Assembly: GCA_032622095.1 (NCBI GenBank) | Contig: CP136061.1 | Coordinates: forward strand, 218,086,373 to 218,150,372 | DNA: 64,000 nt | Origin: Siphonodentalium dalli | Lineage: Eukaryota > Mollusca > Scaphopoda > Gadilida > Siphonodentaliidae | Direction of reading: 5' to 3' | Shown: in pieces, positions 1 through 12,447 of the stretch | Layout of the letters: the number at the start of each line of letters is the position of its first letter | How positions within the stretch are numbered: position 1 is the stretch's first letter | Position numbers and translations under genes: made by a program | Notes under the pieces: model-generated | The model's input: the letters and a program-made list of their open reading frames with translations, nothing else | Databases searched by the model: none | What the model was told of the DNA's origin: nothing

Positions 1-1769
1 CATTTTGACGAAACCAGACTATGTAAGATGAGCTCGCGTGTATATGACCTGACAGATCATCACAGGAGACTGATCATCCTCCCATGTGTGGGATCGGAGA
101 AAACGTATACATCTATACTGGGCACAGGGCTCGTCTCTCAATTACCCATGTTCGTTCTGTTTGATGGCTATAATTATAAGCTGCCATGGCTGGTATAATA
201 GTTACCACGAACAAGACACCCAACCACAGACAACCTAATAATTAAAGTCTATTAGTTGTTGTGGGATACGATCACCAATCTTATACGAACTAGATACTAG
301 AAAGCATTTAATTCCACAAAATTGCGCCAATCAAAGTGAGCGGGAAAGCTATATACCAGTTTACAATATCACTGCTATATACACAATCGTGCATACCATA
401 ATTTCCTAAATATATTTCACAAATTTCTCCATCACAGACTGTTCGTACGTAATCATCAATTCGCGGACAATTTCAGTATCTGAAATGAAGTCTATAGATA
501 CGTGCAGAGGTTGGTGGTGGTTTATGGGTAGGTTAACACACTGGTAAGTTTGCACGGTATTTTTTGCAGGCATTGCCTCATACAAAACCCTATGGTGACA
601 GAATGTGAACGGCAACATGCACATACAATGCATATTTACCTAAGCTAATGCATGAGAAGGTATAATTATGTAGTTCTACATGTAGCAGTGCTACTAACAT
701 TTGCTTCCAAAAGATCTATACGATTTATTTTTGCAAGGTAATTGCACGCTGCCTATAGATGTCGACAGCAGCGCTGTAGGTTTCACAAACGTTTTTACTT
801 CTCACGTAGTCAGATGTGACACAGATGCATTTTATATCTAATTTGGGTTCTTTTTCTGCCACAGAATAGCCGAAATACTTTTAAAAAAAATGTTTTAGAG
901 TGCGTGAACTTACCCTGTATATCGGAAATTCTATAAGAATTGCATAACGATGACAGAAAGATGTAAAAAAAAAAATAGAAAACAAACATTGACGACGCTA
1001 CTCTATATACTAAGATTCAAATTAAAGCTGAACGACGTCAGTTTACAATTAACAACTAACATAGCAAACCATGTTAAACTAGAACGTGTTGCGCATGCGA
1101 TTTCTGACGTCCATGCCAAGTATTGGACGATGGGCCTTGCGTGCGAACTTAAATCTATAAGGAGCATATATACACGAATGTCCAATATAAATTTTCATTC
1201 GGACATGCAATTTCAGAGTTTGACAGTTGAACCACACGCCCTACATATTATACTAGTCTTGCCAGTTGTAATGTTATAATGAATGGTAGTATTAACTAAC
1301 AGTAACTTGGAGCCCAGCTATTGTGATACGTTATATCAGCTAACTATAAAGTTTCTTGCTGGATCGTTTGCGTCTATTGAGTCGACTTTCATAAACATAA
1401 TACATAAACACATCATTGTGTCTAAAATTCCACCAAATATATGATATCTATGGGACATGCCGGCAAATGTTTGAACACATATTACCCGTCTGTGTATATG
1501 TTTGCCCAAAACATACGCAACTGGATTATTAGTCTCTTCTTGTCTTTTGCTGACATCTTTTCTGTCGGTCGGGCTGATATGTCAATACAATTACGTTAGA
1601 CATATTGTTATTTTAACCTCATGCTGAGAGATGCTTATACCTTATTTGTGAAAGGATTTGCATATAAGACGCAGGTCCGAGGCTGGTGGCAGACTGAGGA
1701 TTCGAGGTTAAGAGTTCAACGTGTCAACCGTGTTCGCGCTGTGACGTGACTATCTGGTTCTTGCCATGG
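1..1769. other. Unassigned AT-rich DNA, no gene seen
   Basis: I find no recognisable protein, RNA gene or repeat here. The longest open frame (950-1279, 109 codons) overlaps an open frame on the other strand, has no recognisable motif and is probably chance. Confidence 0.5.
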
Positions 1770-2395
1770 TTTAGTTATCTTGATAAGTCAACTTTTTATC
1801 TTGATTAATCAACTTAATATCAACTTGGTCATCAACTCACTATTGATTGATCACATTTGTTTACTCGATTGGACAGTTTTGTTTAATTGATTAATAAACT
1901 TGGCACCTAGATATTCATCTTGATTAATCAACTTAGCGAGCGCGATCAAATCAAATTATTTTGATTGGTCAACTGAACTATCTTGATTACTCAACTTACG
2001 AACTTGACTAATTATCTTAGATATCTTGATTTCAACTTTTATTGATTAATCAACTCTACCTACTTGACTAATCAATCATGTGTCTTGAATAATCAACTTG
2101 ACCCCAACACGTGTATCTTGATTAATCACTGAATTTAGCTCAACTTATCAATCTACATAAATATTTTGATTAGTCCACTCGACTGTCTTGACTAATCAAC
2201 TTATACACTTGATCAATCAACTCAGCTATCTTGATTAATCAACTTGGTCTCAGACGTTATCTTGGTTAAGCCACATATGTATCTTGATCAATCAACTCAG
2301 TTATTTTATTAGTCCACTTACATATCTTGATTAATCAATTTATTGACTTGGTAACTCAACTTAGCTATCTTGATGATCAACTTAACTAAGCGGTC
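1770..2395. repeat. Degenerate tandem array of TTGATTAATCAA-type palindromes
   Basis: A core close to TTGATTAATCAACTT recurs roughly every 20-50 bases (for example near 1802, 1920, 2041, 2230 and 2328), with variants such as TTGACTAATCAA and TTGATCAATCAA. The core TTGATTAATCAA is a perfect 12-base palindrome. The linkers vary in length and sequence, so this is an old, diverged satellite-like array or a cluster of similar binding sites. No coding frame follows the period. Confidence 0.75.
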
Positions 2396-3940
2396 ATATT
2401 TATGAGTTTAATAAATATGTCATAGGCATACCTGGATAAAATATAAATTCCGTATAAAATTATTCCGATTATTCGTCGATCTAGTTTGAGAAGGTAAATT
2501 TGAAAATTTATGACGGACATATACAGATACGGGCGGCCTTGGTGGTGGGTATGATAGTATTTTGAGTTGTAAGTTGTAGACGCACCAAATTAGGGTTTTA
2601 CAACCGACATATAATGCGCGCGAATCTAAATAAGGAAATGACGCAATATCGTGACTCTGCTTATAAATAATTCACTGTGCTTTTTGCGAGAAAGTAAACA
2701 ACACTCGACTTGCATTTTCTCTGATACAAAGCGTGGTTTGTGATTAATATCCCATCCGTATCATCATTATGCTGTACTATTAGAATATTCTTGAGGCATT
2801 ATCATAATTTGATAAATATTATTGATAAATTATAACGATGGCCACCCGTCCCTTTAATTATAAGTGCTTATGGAAATTTATATATATGCCGCGGTTCGAC
2901 ATCTTGGAAAGGTTTATGCAGTTAAAATATAATTTTGACATAAAAAAAAAAATAAAAAAAATTTAAAACTGAAAAAACAAAATTGTGCACGCATTGAGCC
3001 ACATGCAGAGTTGGCGCTATCTGATTTGCTGCATTTCGATTTGAAAATCTTGAATTTTACTTCATGTACATTTTAAGTAGGCAATATATACTGTTATATA
3101 ATTATCTTCACTAACTCCATTAACTTGGTAATAAACCGCAGAATTCTGGTTATATAAGTATTGTAATTACGCACATCTGTCGCTATGTGGAGGCATTCCG
3201 CATTGGACTGTTACATCGTAAAATTCTTTGCACTCCAAAACATCGAGATTCAAATGAAACGCATCTGTAGGTAGATCGGATAAGTGTTCATTCGTGATAT
3301 GTTTTATCAAACAAAAAACTGATTGTGAAACGGCGTGTCAATGACGAAATTTATGGCTAAATAAATCACAAAGCGTCATATAACATGTCATTGACTTCAT
3401 ATACTGAACAGAGATGGGTCTCACTGTCCAAGTCCAATATGAAAGAATTTGTTGTGAAATTCTCTCCGTAACGACAGCTGAGGTTAGTTTTATGACAACG
3501 CAATTACGATACGAAACCCATCTCGATGCTCAAGAATCGGTTGTTAAATTATAATTCGGCAGTATCTAAATTAAATCTACTATCACCGTGAACATATAAT
3601 GTAGTGTTGTGTTCCATGGGTATGTGTATCAAGCATTCAGATTGTAGTATACTTCCACAACACAAACCATGCCACCAGGTAATGCCATCCTTAGCTTATG
3701 CTGCTTCCGTCACGTCCCTTGTGATATCTTTCTTTGCATCTTATCTTCCATTTTTTCTCTATAAGTCAATTCTTTTCTTTACTCGTGACTCCTTATAAGT
3801 ATCCACGACTTCATTCCAAGCCACCTTCTTTACACTCAAACTCTCTACACTGGGCTCATTCTCGTATTCGAGGGATAAATAGAAATCAAGTTAAAACCAT
3901 AATATTGTCCGAATAACTGTATACCGACATAGGAATGTGG
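2396..3940. other. Unassigned DNA
   Basis: AT-rich sequence with short A-runs near 2941-2970. No gene, RNA or repeat family recognised. Confidence 0.5.
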
Positions 3941-4594
3941 TTAAAGGGGTACTGTACACCAATTTCAATAAATTCCCGGTGACAATAGCGATCTAATATC
4001 AATATTATATTTTAAAATAACTAATTTGAGTCGACGATGTCTACTGAAAACGTTCCGGTTAACAGGCTATCACAAAAGTAAAATTGAATTATTTAATATA
4101 AATTAATTTATGGCTGGAGTCATAAAATGGAGAATTATGCCAGTACGAGTTACCGTTCTTGAAATCGTATCTGTTGCGTGTCTTTTATCGACGGCCGTTC
4201 GCGAACATTATTGAGTTGCAAACAAAACATGTTACCTGTAAAAGAAAGGCCCGCTATAACCGATTCGGAAAAAAGGAGAAAGAAACAAGAGTCATAAAGC
4301 GTCAAGTATTTTTTATAGGGAGTGAGATTGTTCGATGGAAGAGATTGAAGGCATCAATCGAAGCTGTGAGCAATGCACTTCCGGTTCTTCCTGCGACCTG
4401 AGTCTTCTCCGATGAAGGTCAAAAACATGGCGCGTAGTTTGAAATCATAATATTTTCTTTTCCAAGATCAATATTTTCTTCACTAAATTAGGTTTATACG
4501 AAACTCATAAAACACGAACACAATCTAACTTGAAAGTTATTTCAATGGGAGTAAATAAAAAAATTGTCTATCCCTGTGTACAGTACCCCTTTAA
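3941..4594. mobile_element. TTAA-bounded element (family D), ~650 bp
   Basis: The left end reads TTAAAGGGGTACTGTACA (3941-3958). The right end (4577-4594) is its exact reverse complement, giving an 18-base TIR whose outer bases are TTAA on both sides. This is the footprint expected of a TTAA-specific (piggyBac-like) transposase. The internal sequence is too short for a transposase, so it is non-autonomous. Confidence 0.75.
4159..4401 (+). pseudogene. Basic open frame inside family D element
   Basis: An open frame of about 80 codons beginning at a TTG lies wholly inside the TTAA-bounded element. Its second half is strongly basic and contains GSEIVRWKRLKASIE, a helix-like pattern I loosely associate with small proteins carried by invertebrate transposable elements. 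There is no full domain, no ATG start and no catalytic motif. It may be a leftover of a coding parent element, or chance. I cannot assign a function. Confidence 0.2.
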
Positions 4595-5098
4595 GTTCGA
4601 TGGGTTCAATCGGAGTAAATATTTTTTAAAAGAAGGTAACTTGTCCATTCATCATTCCAAATTTAAATCATTCATGCGAGTATTGTGTATATGTGGCTTG
4701 TTATGTCGATTTGATTTTGAGCTAAATATTGTTTACACTTGCTTGGTTTGGTCAATATATGTGTTTATCACATAAGTGGCCCCTAAATCCGGCTTCATAT
4801 TTATCCCTATATATCCAAATGTATTAAGCTCGTCCACTAAATTCGATTCGAGCCGAGCTTTAGCGAATTTAGTGCACTCTGTTAATACATTTCGTATACA
4901 ATTGCGACTCATTGGAGACCCTCAATTTATTACTTCCATTCCCGAAGAACATACATGGTGCATTACACAGAAAACATATAAGTAGCAGGATCCGATAAAA
5001 CAGTTTATACAACAATTTGGGATATATTGCTCAAAGCATTGTACAAATGTGCAATTCAGAGTCAATACAGATGAGAGATGGATAGCGCGAGTGAGTCC
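4595..5098. other. Unassigned DNA
   Basis: No gene or repeat recognised. Two adjacent short open frames (4530-4775 and 4776-4985) show no motif. Confidence 0.4.
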
Positions 5099-5166
5099 AG
5101 AGAGAGAGAGAGAGAGAGGGAGGGAGGGAGGGAGGGAGGGAGGGTGTTAGTGAGAGAGAGAGAGAA
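5099..5166 (+). repeat. GA / GGGA microsatellite
   Basis: Perfect GA dinucleotides flank a run of seven or so GGGA units near 5117-5145. The open frames on the minus strand (Ser/Leu/Pro-rich) are products of the repeat. The GGGA run could form a G-quadruplex. Confidence 0.95.
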
Positions 5167-6890
5167 ACAGAGAAGTGAGATAGCACGCACATATTGAACC
5201 ACAGTGTTATGTCTATCCCATAAGCAATGGCTACTGTCGCATATACTGTTTCTATGAAGGTAGGACACGAGACTTTAGTGACAGAGAGCAACAGGCAACA
5301 CATTTGTCTTACTTTTATATCACACGCTAGTGGTTACTTTTTCCATGAAGAACCCGAAATCCAAAGTGCTATGCAGTTCGTTTGATGTACCGACATGCCC
5401 GGATGAGAAATTGTGTCCCGAATATCACAAGTTGATCGCAGCAGAGTTCTACGATCGGTGGCGGATCAAAGTCAGTGCCTCCTATACAAAAATAATGAAG
5501 ACGATTTGGCTCCACGGAATCCACGAAAACTAAGACATCGATTGCGTATGATCCAACAAACCTTACCAGAAGATGTAGCGTAGTTGAGCCATTGCTGTGG
5601 AGGTACACGGATTTGTTATATGCTCCATCTCGTTTTTTATAAACTGCTCTACAAGATGGGCTGTCATTATTTCAGCCACAATGCTATGTCATGACAGTTT
5701 ATTAACGCCACCGGTGTATACTGTTCTACAAATTTTAGAAATCTGTGGTCCCATGGGGATTTTATAAATAGATAATTGTTTTTTCCGGTTATTTTGGGAC
5801 GCGTTAAAGTTGTACTGCGACCCCGAGCCGGTAAAAGCTGTAGTTGGAATGTCCAAGTTCGTGAAAGTTCTACTGACTATGCCGATGATTTGAGAAGCTT
5901 TATTGCTTTAGGATATTGTAGGAAGGCCGTGTCAAATTGAGCTATAGCGATGGGATATCTCGCAGGACAACACATTTCGGGTTTTCGTGGGGTGTGTATT
6001 TGTTGGATGTCTTATAGTTGCAGTGTGTAACTATTATGACCGCGTTAATTGCGTTCGATGTTTAGGTACGAACAATGGCTGGGCCATGCACACTTGAAGA
6101 TTTTATGGCGGGAACACAATATTTTATCCGCATTTAGAAGCTTTCTGATTTGGTGAATGAAAAACCTGCAGTAATAAGCCGTAGTTTTTTGTAATATTTT
6201 GAAGGATTAGTTGTTTTAACGGAATTCTGAGGCGGTGCATTAATGTAACCAATATATTTTATATTATAATTTATATTTATGGCTAATAATATGGTCTTGG
6301 GGGCGCTACCATTTCTGACTATGGTTTTCTTGTTGTGTGTGGGGGGAGAGACTGCACATAGCGTTAATTTCATTGGGACATATCTCCGATGCAGGTCGAG
6401 ACCACAGTTGTATTCACGCTGGGCCGAAAAATCTTTTGGTCAATGTTTTGGCCAATTCTGATTTTTTTGGCCAAATTAAATCCTCATATTCTGGTCTCAC
6501 AATTAATGAATATCATTGTTTTATTTAACATCTAACATTCTATATAATTATGTTCATACCTTCAAATACCGTGTCTAATCTTCTTTAATCCATTGTTACT
6601 TGACAATATACCAGTAACCACCATCTACCATTCAGCCTTATGACAGACACGGAATTCATTAGTGTTAATTCTCATTACTGTTTTAGTACATTGTTTCATA
6701 GTGCACTGCCATAAGTATATTTTTTACCAATTAAGCTGTATCACCTAATCAATTAGCATATGGTCATACTATACATTTGATTCTCATGTCGGTCCCGTTA
6801 CAAACTCAATTTGGGTATTTGAATTTGGCCAAATGAAATTATTTTTGTCCATTTTCGAGAAAAAAAATTTGCCTTTGACCTATGACAGCG
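5167..6890. other. Unassigned DNA
   Basis: No recognisable gene or repeat apart from the weak open frame at 6279-6461 listed separately. Confidence 0.4.
6279..6461 (+). CDS. Short ORF with hydrophobic N-terminus (doubtful)
   Basis: A 60-codon ATG frame has a hydrophobic stretch, LGALPFLTMVFLLCVGG, in its first 25 residues, followed by polar residues. That resembles a secretory signal peptide. The remainder has no recognisable domain and two Cys. It could be a first coding exon, but I saw no convincing splice donor, and chance is more likely in this length range. Confidence 0.12.
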   Translation: MANNMVLGALPFLTMVFLLCVGGETAHSVNFIGTYLRCRSRPQLYSRWAEKSFGQCFGQF

Positions 6891-7190
6891 TGAACCCTGG
6901 TGTCAACATGGCCCCTCCACTCGGTAAACCCTCGTGTCACCATTGCCCCTCCACTCGGTAAACCCTCGTGTCACCATAGCCCCTCCACTCGGTAAACCCT
7001 CGTGTCACCATAGCCCCTCCACTCGGTAAGTGAACCCTCGTGTCACCATAACCCCCTCCACTCGGTAAGTAAACCCTCGTGTCACCATAGCCCCTCCACT
7101 CGGTAAGTGAACCCTCGTGTCAGCATAGCCCCTCCACTCGTGTCACCATAGCACCTCCACTCGTGTCACCATAGCCCGTCCACTTGGTAA
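6891..7190. repeat. Minisatellite, ~34-37 bp unit, about eight copies
   Basis: Direct repeats of a unit containing CCCCTCCACTCGGTAA and CCCTCGTGTCACCATAG run from about 6891 to 7190. Early units are 34 bases; later ones carry an extra GTG or GTA, and the last ones are shortened. It is locally GC-rich compared with the flanks. The units include GGTAAGT, a perfect 5' splice-site consensus, several times over. Confidence 0.92.
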
Positions 7191-7454
7191 GCAACTGGCT
7201 AACTTCCAGGTCCACGAATAAGGTTTTCCAACCCGCGCTTATCTGTAATTTACCAATGTAGTTCTCTCTCTTTCTTTCTCTCTTGACAGCTTATGTCGAT
7301 CTAATGTGCTGTGCACCTTCTCGGCTGAGCCACCACTTGGACCCCCGTGGTTAGCATCCAACGAACGACTGAGCCCGTTTTCATATTCGAAATTGAACAT
7401 TCCCACCCCATGTATATCATGCACATCACGTCGGCCCGTGTATTGGAGTAAAAT

Positions 7455-7895
7455 TTGAACCGCGGAGACATTTCAGCTCATTATGCACATATGATCAATT
7501 CATACTTACCGCGCTGGTTTTATCGCGTGCTGCCTTTGTGGGCCCTCATTTGTAATTCAGCTTCTAGTGTAATATGTGTATTAGCTCGCCAGAGTAAACC
7601 AGTCGACCTCATCGTGAGCGGAAAAACTACAAAGAAGGGACGTCTCGGTAAACTTACTTCAAAAGTTACGAAACTCATAAAGCCTCTTTATTCTGCCACA
7701 TGTCGGACACGTGGTCGCGGTTTCTGCAGATTGATAAAAAGATTTCATGGGCTGGGTCGTCAATTATTCTCCCTTGAACCTGCGCCTGTACAAATACACC
7801 AATATCGATCAGTGTCAGCATTGACTTCTGTCAATATCGCTGAGGGTATGTCGGGTATTTGGAATTATGTTAGTATGGTTCCCTGTCAATATTGA
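7455..7895 (+). CDS. Hypothetical open frame, 146 codons, no family
   Basis: This is one of the longer non-repetitive open frames outside transposon genes. It opens with TTG, not ATG; the first internal Met is about 13 codons in. The middle is Lys/Arg-rich (KTTKKGRLGKLTSKVTK). I recognise no domain and no homolog. The local base composition is somewhat more GC-rich than the surroundings, which lengthens chance frames. It could be a decayed exon or a chance ORF; I give it low weight. Confidence 0.15.
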   Translation: MNRGDISAHYAHMINSYLPRWFYRVLPLWALICNSASSVICVLARQSKPVDLIVSGKTTKKGRLGKLTSKVTKLIKPLYSATCRTRGRGFCRLIKRFHGLGRQLFSLEPAPVQIHQYRSVSALTSVNIAEGMSGIWNYVSMVPCQY

Positions 7896-8215
7896 CGCAG
7901 TTGTAAATTTTAATTTCGAAGAAAAGAAATGCCTTTTGGGAAAAGTTGATAACTCGGGGAGCTAGAAATTGAACCCGAGAAGGTTGTCTCAACAAGGAAG
8001 ATATTTTTTATTAAACTATTTCTCCGCTCTATTTGGAAGTCGTTGGTTCTTATCCGACATAAACGAACATAGTTTCAAGATTGATCTTATTTGAGGGACA
8101 TTTCAATGTGCCATTCCAATTGTAACATGGCCATTTCGATAAAAATGATATTAACAATCCGCATACCACACTGAGCCAGTGTATCCACCCATTCTGATAA
8201 ATATACCATTCATTG

Positions 8216-8790
8216 TCCCCCGAAAACAGATTTCGGGCGACTATAGAAATCAGCGGTGTCCGCCCGTCCGTCGTGTCGTCCGTCCATCCAAGATGGTTTC
8301 AGGATGATAACTTCATTTTTAGTTATCTGATTGTTTTAAACTTCGTATGTGGATTACCCACATGAAAATACAGGTCAAGATCGAATTTTGGTTCGGTCCG
8401 CCCATTGTTGTCGGAGTTATGGTCCTTATCGACTTAGAATTTGCCGATAATTTTGGATTCCCGGTGACTACTTAGTTTTAGTTGTCTAATTGTTTTCAAA
8501 TATATTATTTGAATTACTCATATGAATATAGTGTTAAGTTCGAATTTGGGTTTAGTCCGGTTATTTTTTTTACCGGATTTATGGTCCTTGTTGCTGCTTG
8601 TTGACTTATTATTTGACGATTATTTTCGTCTCTAGGTGATGGCTTTACTTATAGTTATTTGTTTGTTTTCAAATTGGTATATGGATTACTGATATGAAAA
8701 TAGAGATCGAGTTCGAATTTAGGTTATGTATGCCGATTTTACCGCAGTTATGGTCCTTGTCGACTTATAATTTGGCAATCTGGGCCCAGT
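8216..8790 (+). repeat. Three degenerate ~170-bp tandem units after a GTCCGCCCGTCCGTCG head
   Basis: A head with CCCGTCCGTCGTGTCGTCCGTCC (8261-8285 region) is followed by three diverged copies of a unit. Each contains a segment like 'ttttagttatctgattgtttt', a 'ggattaccca/catgaaaata' part and 'gttatggtccttgtcgacttat'. The units start near 8297, 8460 and 8640. A related minus-strand stretch occurs at about 26325-26470. I see no coding capacity. The head is like those of the repeats at 19755 and 56911. Confidence 0.7.
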
Positions 8791-10937
8791 TTGAACCTGA
8801 GCTACGTCCGATGAATTTTGCATGACGACTTATAATTTGAGAATACATCTGATGAATTTTGCGTCCGTCATTGCGTGATTCAGAAATAGTTAACACAGAC
8901 AGTTTGAAGCAAAGTTTGATTCAAAGGTTATTCCCAGATCAAATTTTTCATTTCTAAAAAAAAAGCCACAGGTCAAATAAAGCCACTTTATTGGGGCCAC
9001 ATGTGGCATAGCGGGCTTTTATTTAATTATATCGGGATAGAAAGCATAGCATTCCGGGAAAAAAATAAAATAACAAAATATCGACCCTTGATTTATGTTG
9101 TCGGAACATATGACGCTGCCTTATTTGCTACACGTTGCACACAACTTTGCAGACTTAATTATTTCCAATTATCTATTAACCTAGAAAGGTATGATATTCC
9201 AACAAGTGATTCATATTCATTTTTTCCTAAATCCGACTAAGCAGTCACTTGACCCAAATATTATATCCTACGGTCGAATTATTTCTTATAAACTTGACGC
9301 GCGTGCAATTATAAAATATATGTTCGATGTGTATTCACTTTACATGTTCACGTCATGTGCACAAAACTAATTAAACGGTTCGCAATTCTCCTACTTATTT
9401 AATTGTCTCCTCGCAATGTGAAATCACATTCTATCAAAGCAAGGACACGAGTCTGTGGGAAAATTTTGCACAAAAGGCCGTCAACGACACCCTCTTTTGT
9501 GTCCGCTCATGCGCAATAACTGAAAGTGACGTGGAGGATGTGACGTGATACCCAGCGTACCTCTTAATCTGTATTCAGACCTTAACAATTGTATATGAGT
9601 TGCGTGTGTTCCCCTTTCATTCCTGGGGTCACTATTGTCTCATGAGTGGTTCGGGGAGACATTTTAGCCCACATTTAGGAAGACACCCTGACATATTTAA
9701 TTGTTTGGCGTAAGCCAGCTATATACTAATAATTGATGAAAATTGTTAAAGTGCGTTCAGGAAAGAAGCAAATGACACACATAATCAAATTTCGTATCTT
9801 TCCCACGTAATCGGGTTTCAGTCAAGGAATAAAGGAACGTAGGAACTGTATGGGGTGTAATCCTCCGATTTTTCGAACATAACACTGTATCGCTCCTTGC
9901 CAGTGGTTGCCAACCAACACTTTCAAGTTTTTCAACTTTCAGAATATTTTGATCAAAACAATTAGTTTTTGGTAATAAAAATACCTCATTTCTCTTCCGT
10001 GTAAGAAATTCAGATCAAAAGTAGGAAATGTTCATATTTTGAAATTGAAAATGTTAAACTTTCATAAATATCTATTGCAATGCACATCAAATATTCCAGC
10101 GAGTATCCTGGATCTTCATATCTTTAAAGTTTACAACATTCGTGATTTTGAGTCACAACTTTTGACCTGGAGTTTTCGAGTTGGGAATTTTGATCGCAAT
10201 TAGAAAGCGAAAGGCTTGATGGTGGTAAGGAGACACCCCACACCCTGACACTAACAGAACTATGATCTCTGCTTATTTCGGAAATATTTCAGCTAAATTC
10301 CAAGTTATTTTAAATTGGATGCAAATATTTGGATGTTTCAGTCGTAGACTGCTGTCGCTTATTTGGGAACATGGCATATGCCTGAAACACTTTTGTCGTT
10401 TTGTTCAAATTGGATAACTATTTTTCATATATCCTACGAAGAGTTACCCGGATGTTACGGTAACGAATTTGTTCATCCTCATCTGGAAAAAAAATCTAGG
10501 ATACAAGGTTGAAACTTTTAGCTTCTGAATATTCGTGACTCACCACCCCGGGAAAGCAATATTTTTCCTCTCCAATTTCGGACACCCCCACCACAACGCA
10601 TGTTTTATTCAAGGGCAATTTAGTACCCCTCTCAAACAAACGATGAGCAAAGCAGGATGAGGCAGGCAAAGTGTGTTTGAAATGTTTGAAATAACAATGT
10701 AGATGAAATGCCAATCATGAAATGTACCAGAAAGTCACTCAAAACTCGCTACTTAAACTTGTCACAAAAGATTCAGCCATGAAACAGTTTTGTTTAAGCA
10801 AGATACAAGGAATAACACAGATAATGTACATAAAATAAGAATGTTGATGATGATTGGTTATTTGTGAGTTGTGATTACCGGTCCCGAGATCCAATACATA
10901 TATCATGCTGTGATAGTTACGAGTGATTATCGATAAC
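8791..10937. other. Unassigned DNA
   Basis: No supported gene. The frames at 9001-9240, 10496-10714 and 10739-10939 carry no motif. Confidence 0.45.
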
Positions 10938-11130
10938 ATATTTTAGGTAGATATATCTGCTTAGAATCACTCATTTTGAGTCGTTACTGTGCTGAAAATG
11001 AGAACATTTTAATCACGTTATCGACTCATAATGAGGCCATTCTAAGCAATGTATGTGCGGACAATGACACAAATAAGCCAACTCACGACGTTTCGGGTGT
11101 ACGCTCTTTAACAGTTGTTTTCAGTTTAAA
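10938..11130 (-). mobile_element. MITE family B, partial copy 1
   Basis: Reverse-oriented partial copy. It contains the internal inverted pair CTTAGAATCACTCATTTTGAGTC / GACTCATAATGAGGCCATTCTAAG and then 'tgtgcggacaatgacacaaa', matching the family B copies at 16.2, 17.9 and 46.9 kb. Both outer ends are missing or eroded. Confidence 0.7.
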
Positions 11131-11289
11131 CAATGTAAAATGGTTGGCTTTGACGTTTTGGTATGATTGGGGCGCCTCTGAGGAAATGGTTAACGTCAAC
11201 AATTGTGAAATCTATTCTGTCATATAAATTGAACCTTTGTGGTCGGAATAATGGACATTCGAAAAAGAACTGTAAGACATCCCCTATCA

Positions 11290-11945
11290 GTGCCACATTG
11301 GGCTTTCTGCTATATAGTTATCATATATATCTAAGAGGAGTTCACTACAACCGTTGCGAATTTTGGAATGGATAATTATAATATTTTCTTTTCGACTTTG
11401 TGGTTTCAGGGTCGAGTCTATAAAACTAAGATTTGACTTAAATTCTTGTAGGTTAACCGCACCCGTCACGATCAGTGACAGCTTATTCCATGATTGTCTC
11501 ATAAAGGGTAGCACAGATTTTTTATAATAATCCGTGTGACAGAAATAGCATTAGAAATTTTCACGATTCCGCTTTGAGTATCTAGATATATTGCCAGCAC
11601 GCGGGGGTAAGATAGTTGATAAGCATTTGTGTGAAAGGTTGTAACAGTTTTGAATATCTATAATGTATAGTTAATGATGTTCGTGTTTATTACTGAGCTT
11701 GGGCCAATCGTTTTGAAGGAGTATGTCTTTATCGGATACCGATCGGTTGAGTTACGATTCTGGCAGCTTCTTTGTGAAGTATTTCAATTTTATCAGTCAA
11801 GTTTTTGGTACGTTCGCTCAGACAATATCTGAATAGTCGATTAGATATAGGCAGAATATAGGTATGGTAGGTCTTTCATTCTGTCGATACTGTATTTAAA
11901 TGTTCTGAGTTGGGATAGTCTTCCTAATACTCGTCGACAGATCAT
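11290..11945 (-). pseudogene. Decayed LINE ORF2 C-terminus (copy 1)
   Basis: Translated on the minus strand with frameshifts, this reads like the end of a non-LTR reverse transcriptase ORF. The order is a segment like LPYLYSAYI, then DIVW, then TKNLTDKIEILHKEAARIV, then LCYPFMRQSWNKL, then FKSNLSFID. This order (thumb, 'QKEAARI', 'PFxxxSWNxL', 'FKxxL') is typical of CR1/Jockey-like elements. Stops and frameshifts interrupt it. The part from 11453 upward is duplicated at 12444-13038. The clade assignment is inference. Confidence 0.65.
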
Positions 11946-12447
11946 TTAAAGGCACGTGCGGCCTTAATTGTCGAAAATATTAATATTTGTTCCAAACGCC
12001 GTAAACAGAAAAACATTAAAACGCATACAGTTTCGTTCATATATACCATGACCATCGCGTAAACAGCATGTTATCATAAAGACCTACTATATTTTACCTA
12101 AGCAAGAGCCTGATTGTGTTACAGAAGACAGCACAATGCTACTGGCTAATCACACACAAATGGCATAAACGCTCTTTATTAGTTCCATATCAGGTATTCA
12201 CCAACAAAGAACGCTCTTTATGTTTACCATCATAATATAAACAAACACCAGAAAAGTTACTTTTTATGCTCTTGTTTACATAACAATGGTCAAACATGTG
12301 ACCATAACATACTGTTTATGCGATATTTCTTATTTGTATACGTACAAAGTCAATCTACATTTTGATGTTCTTTCTGTTTGTGGCGGTTTTTGACGGGTGG
12401 ATATATTTTCACAGGATAACCACCGCCAAGGCCAACCGTGTCTTTAA
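11946..12447 (+). mobile_element. MITE family A, copy 1 (TTAA-bounded, ~500 bp)
   Basis: It starts TTAAAGGCACGTGCGGCCTTAA and ends GCCAAGGCCAACCGTGTCTTTAA, an imperfect TIR with TTAA at both outer ends. It is nearly identical to the copy at 13039-13540 and closely similar to the inverted copies at 24524-25035 and 46204-46705. No coding frame is shared between copies. Confidence 0.88.
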
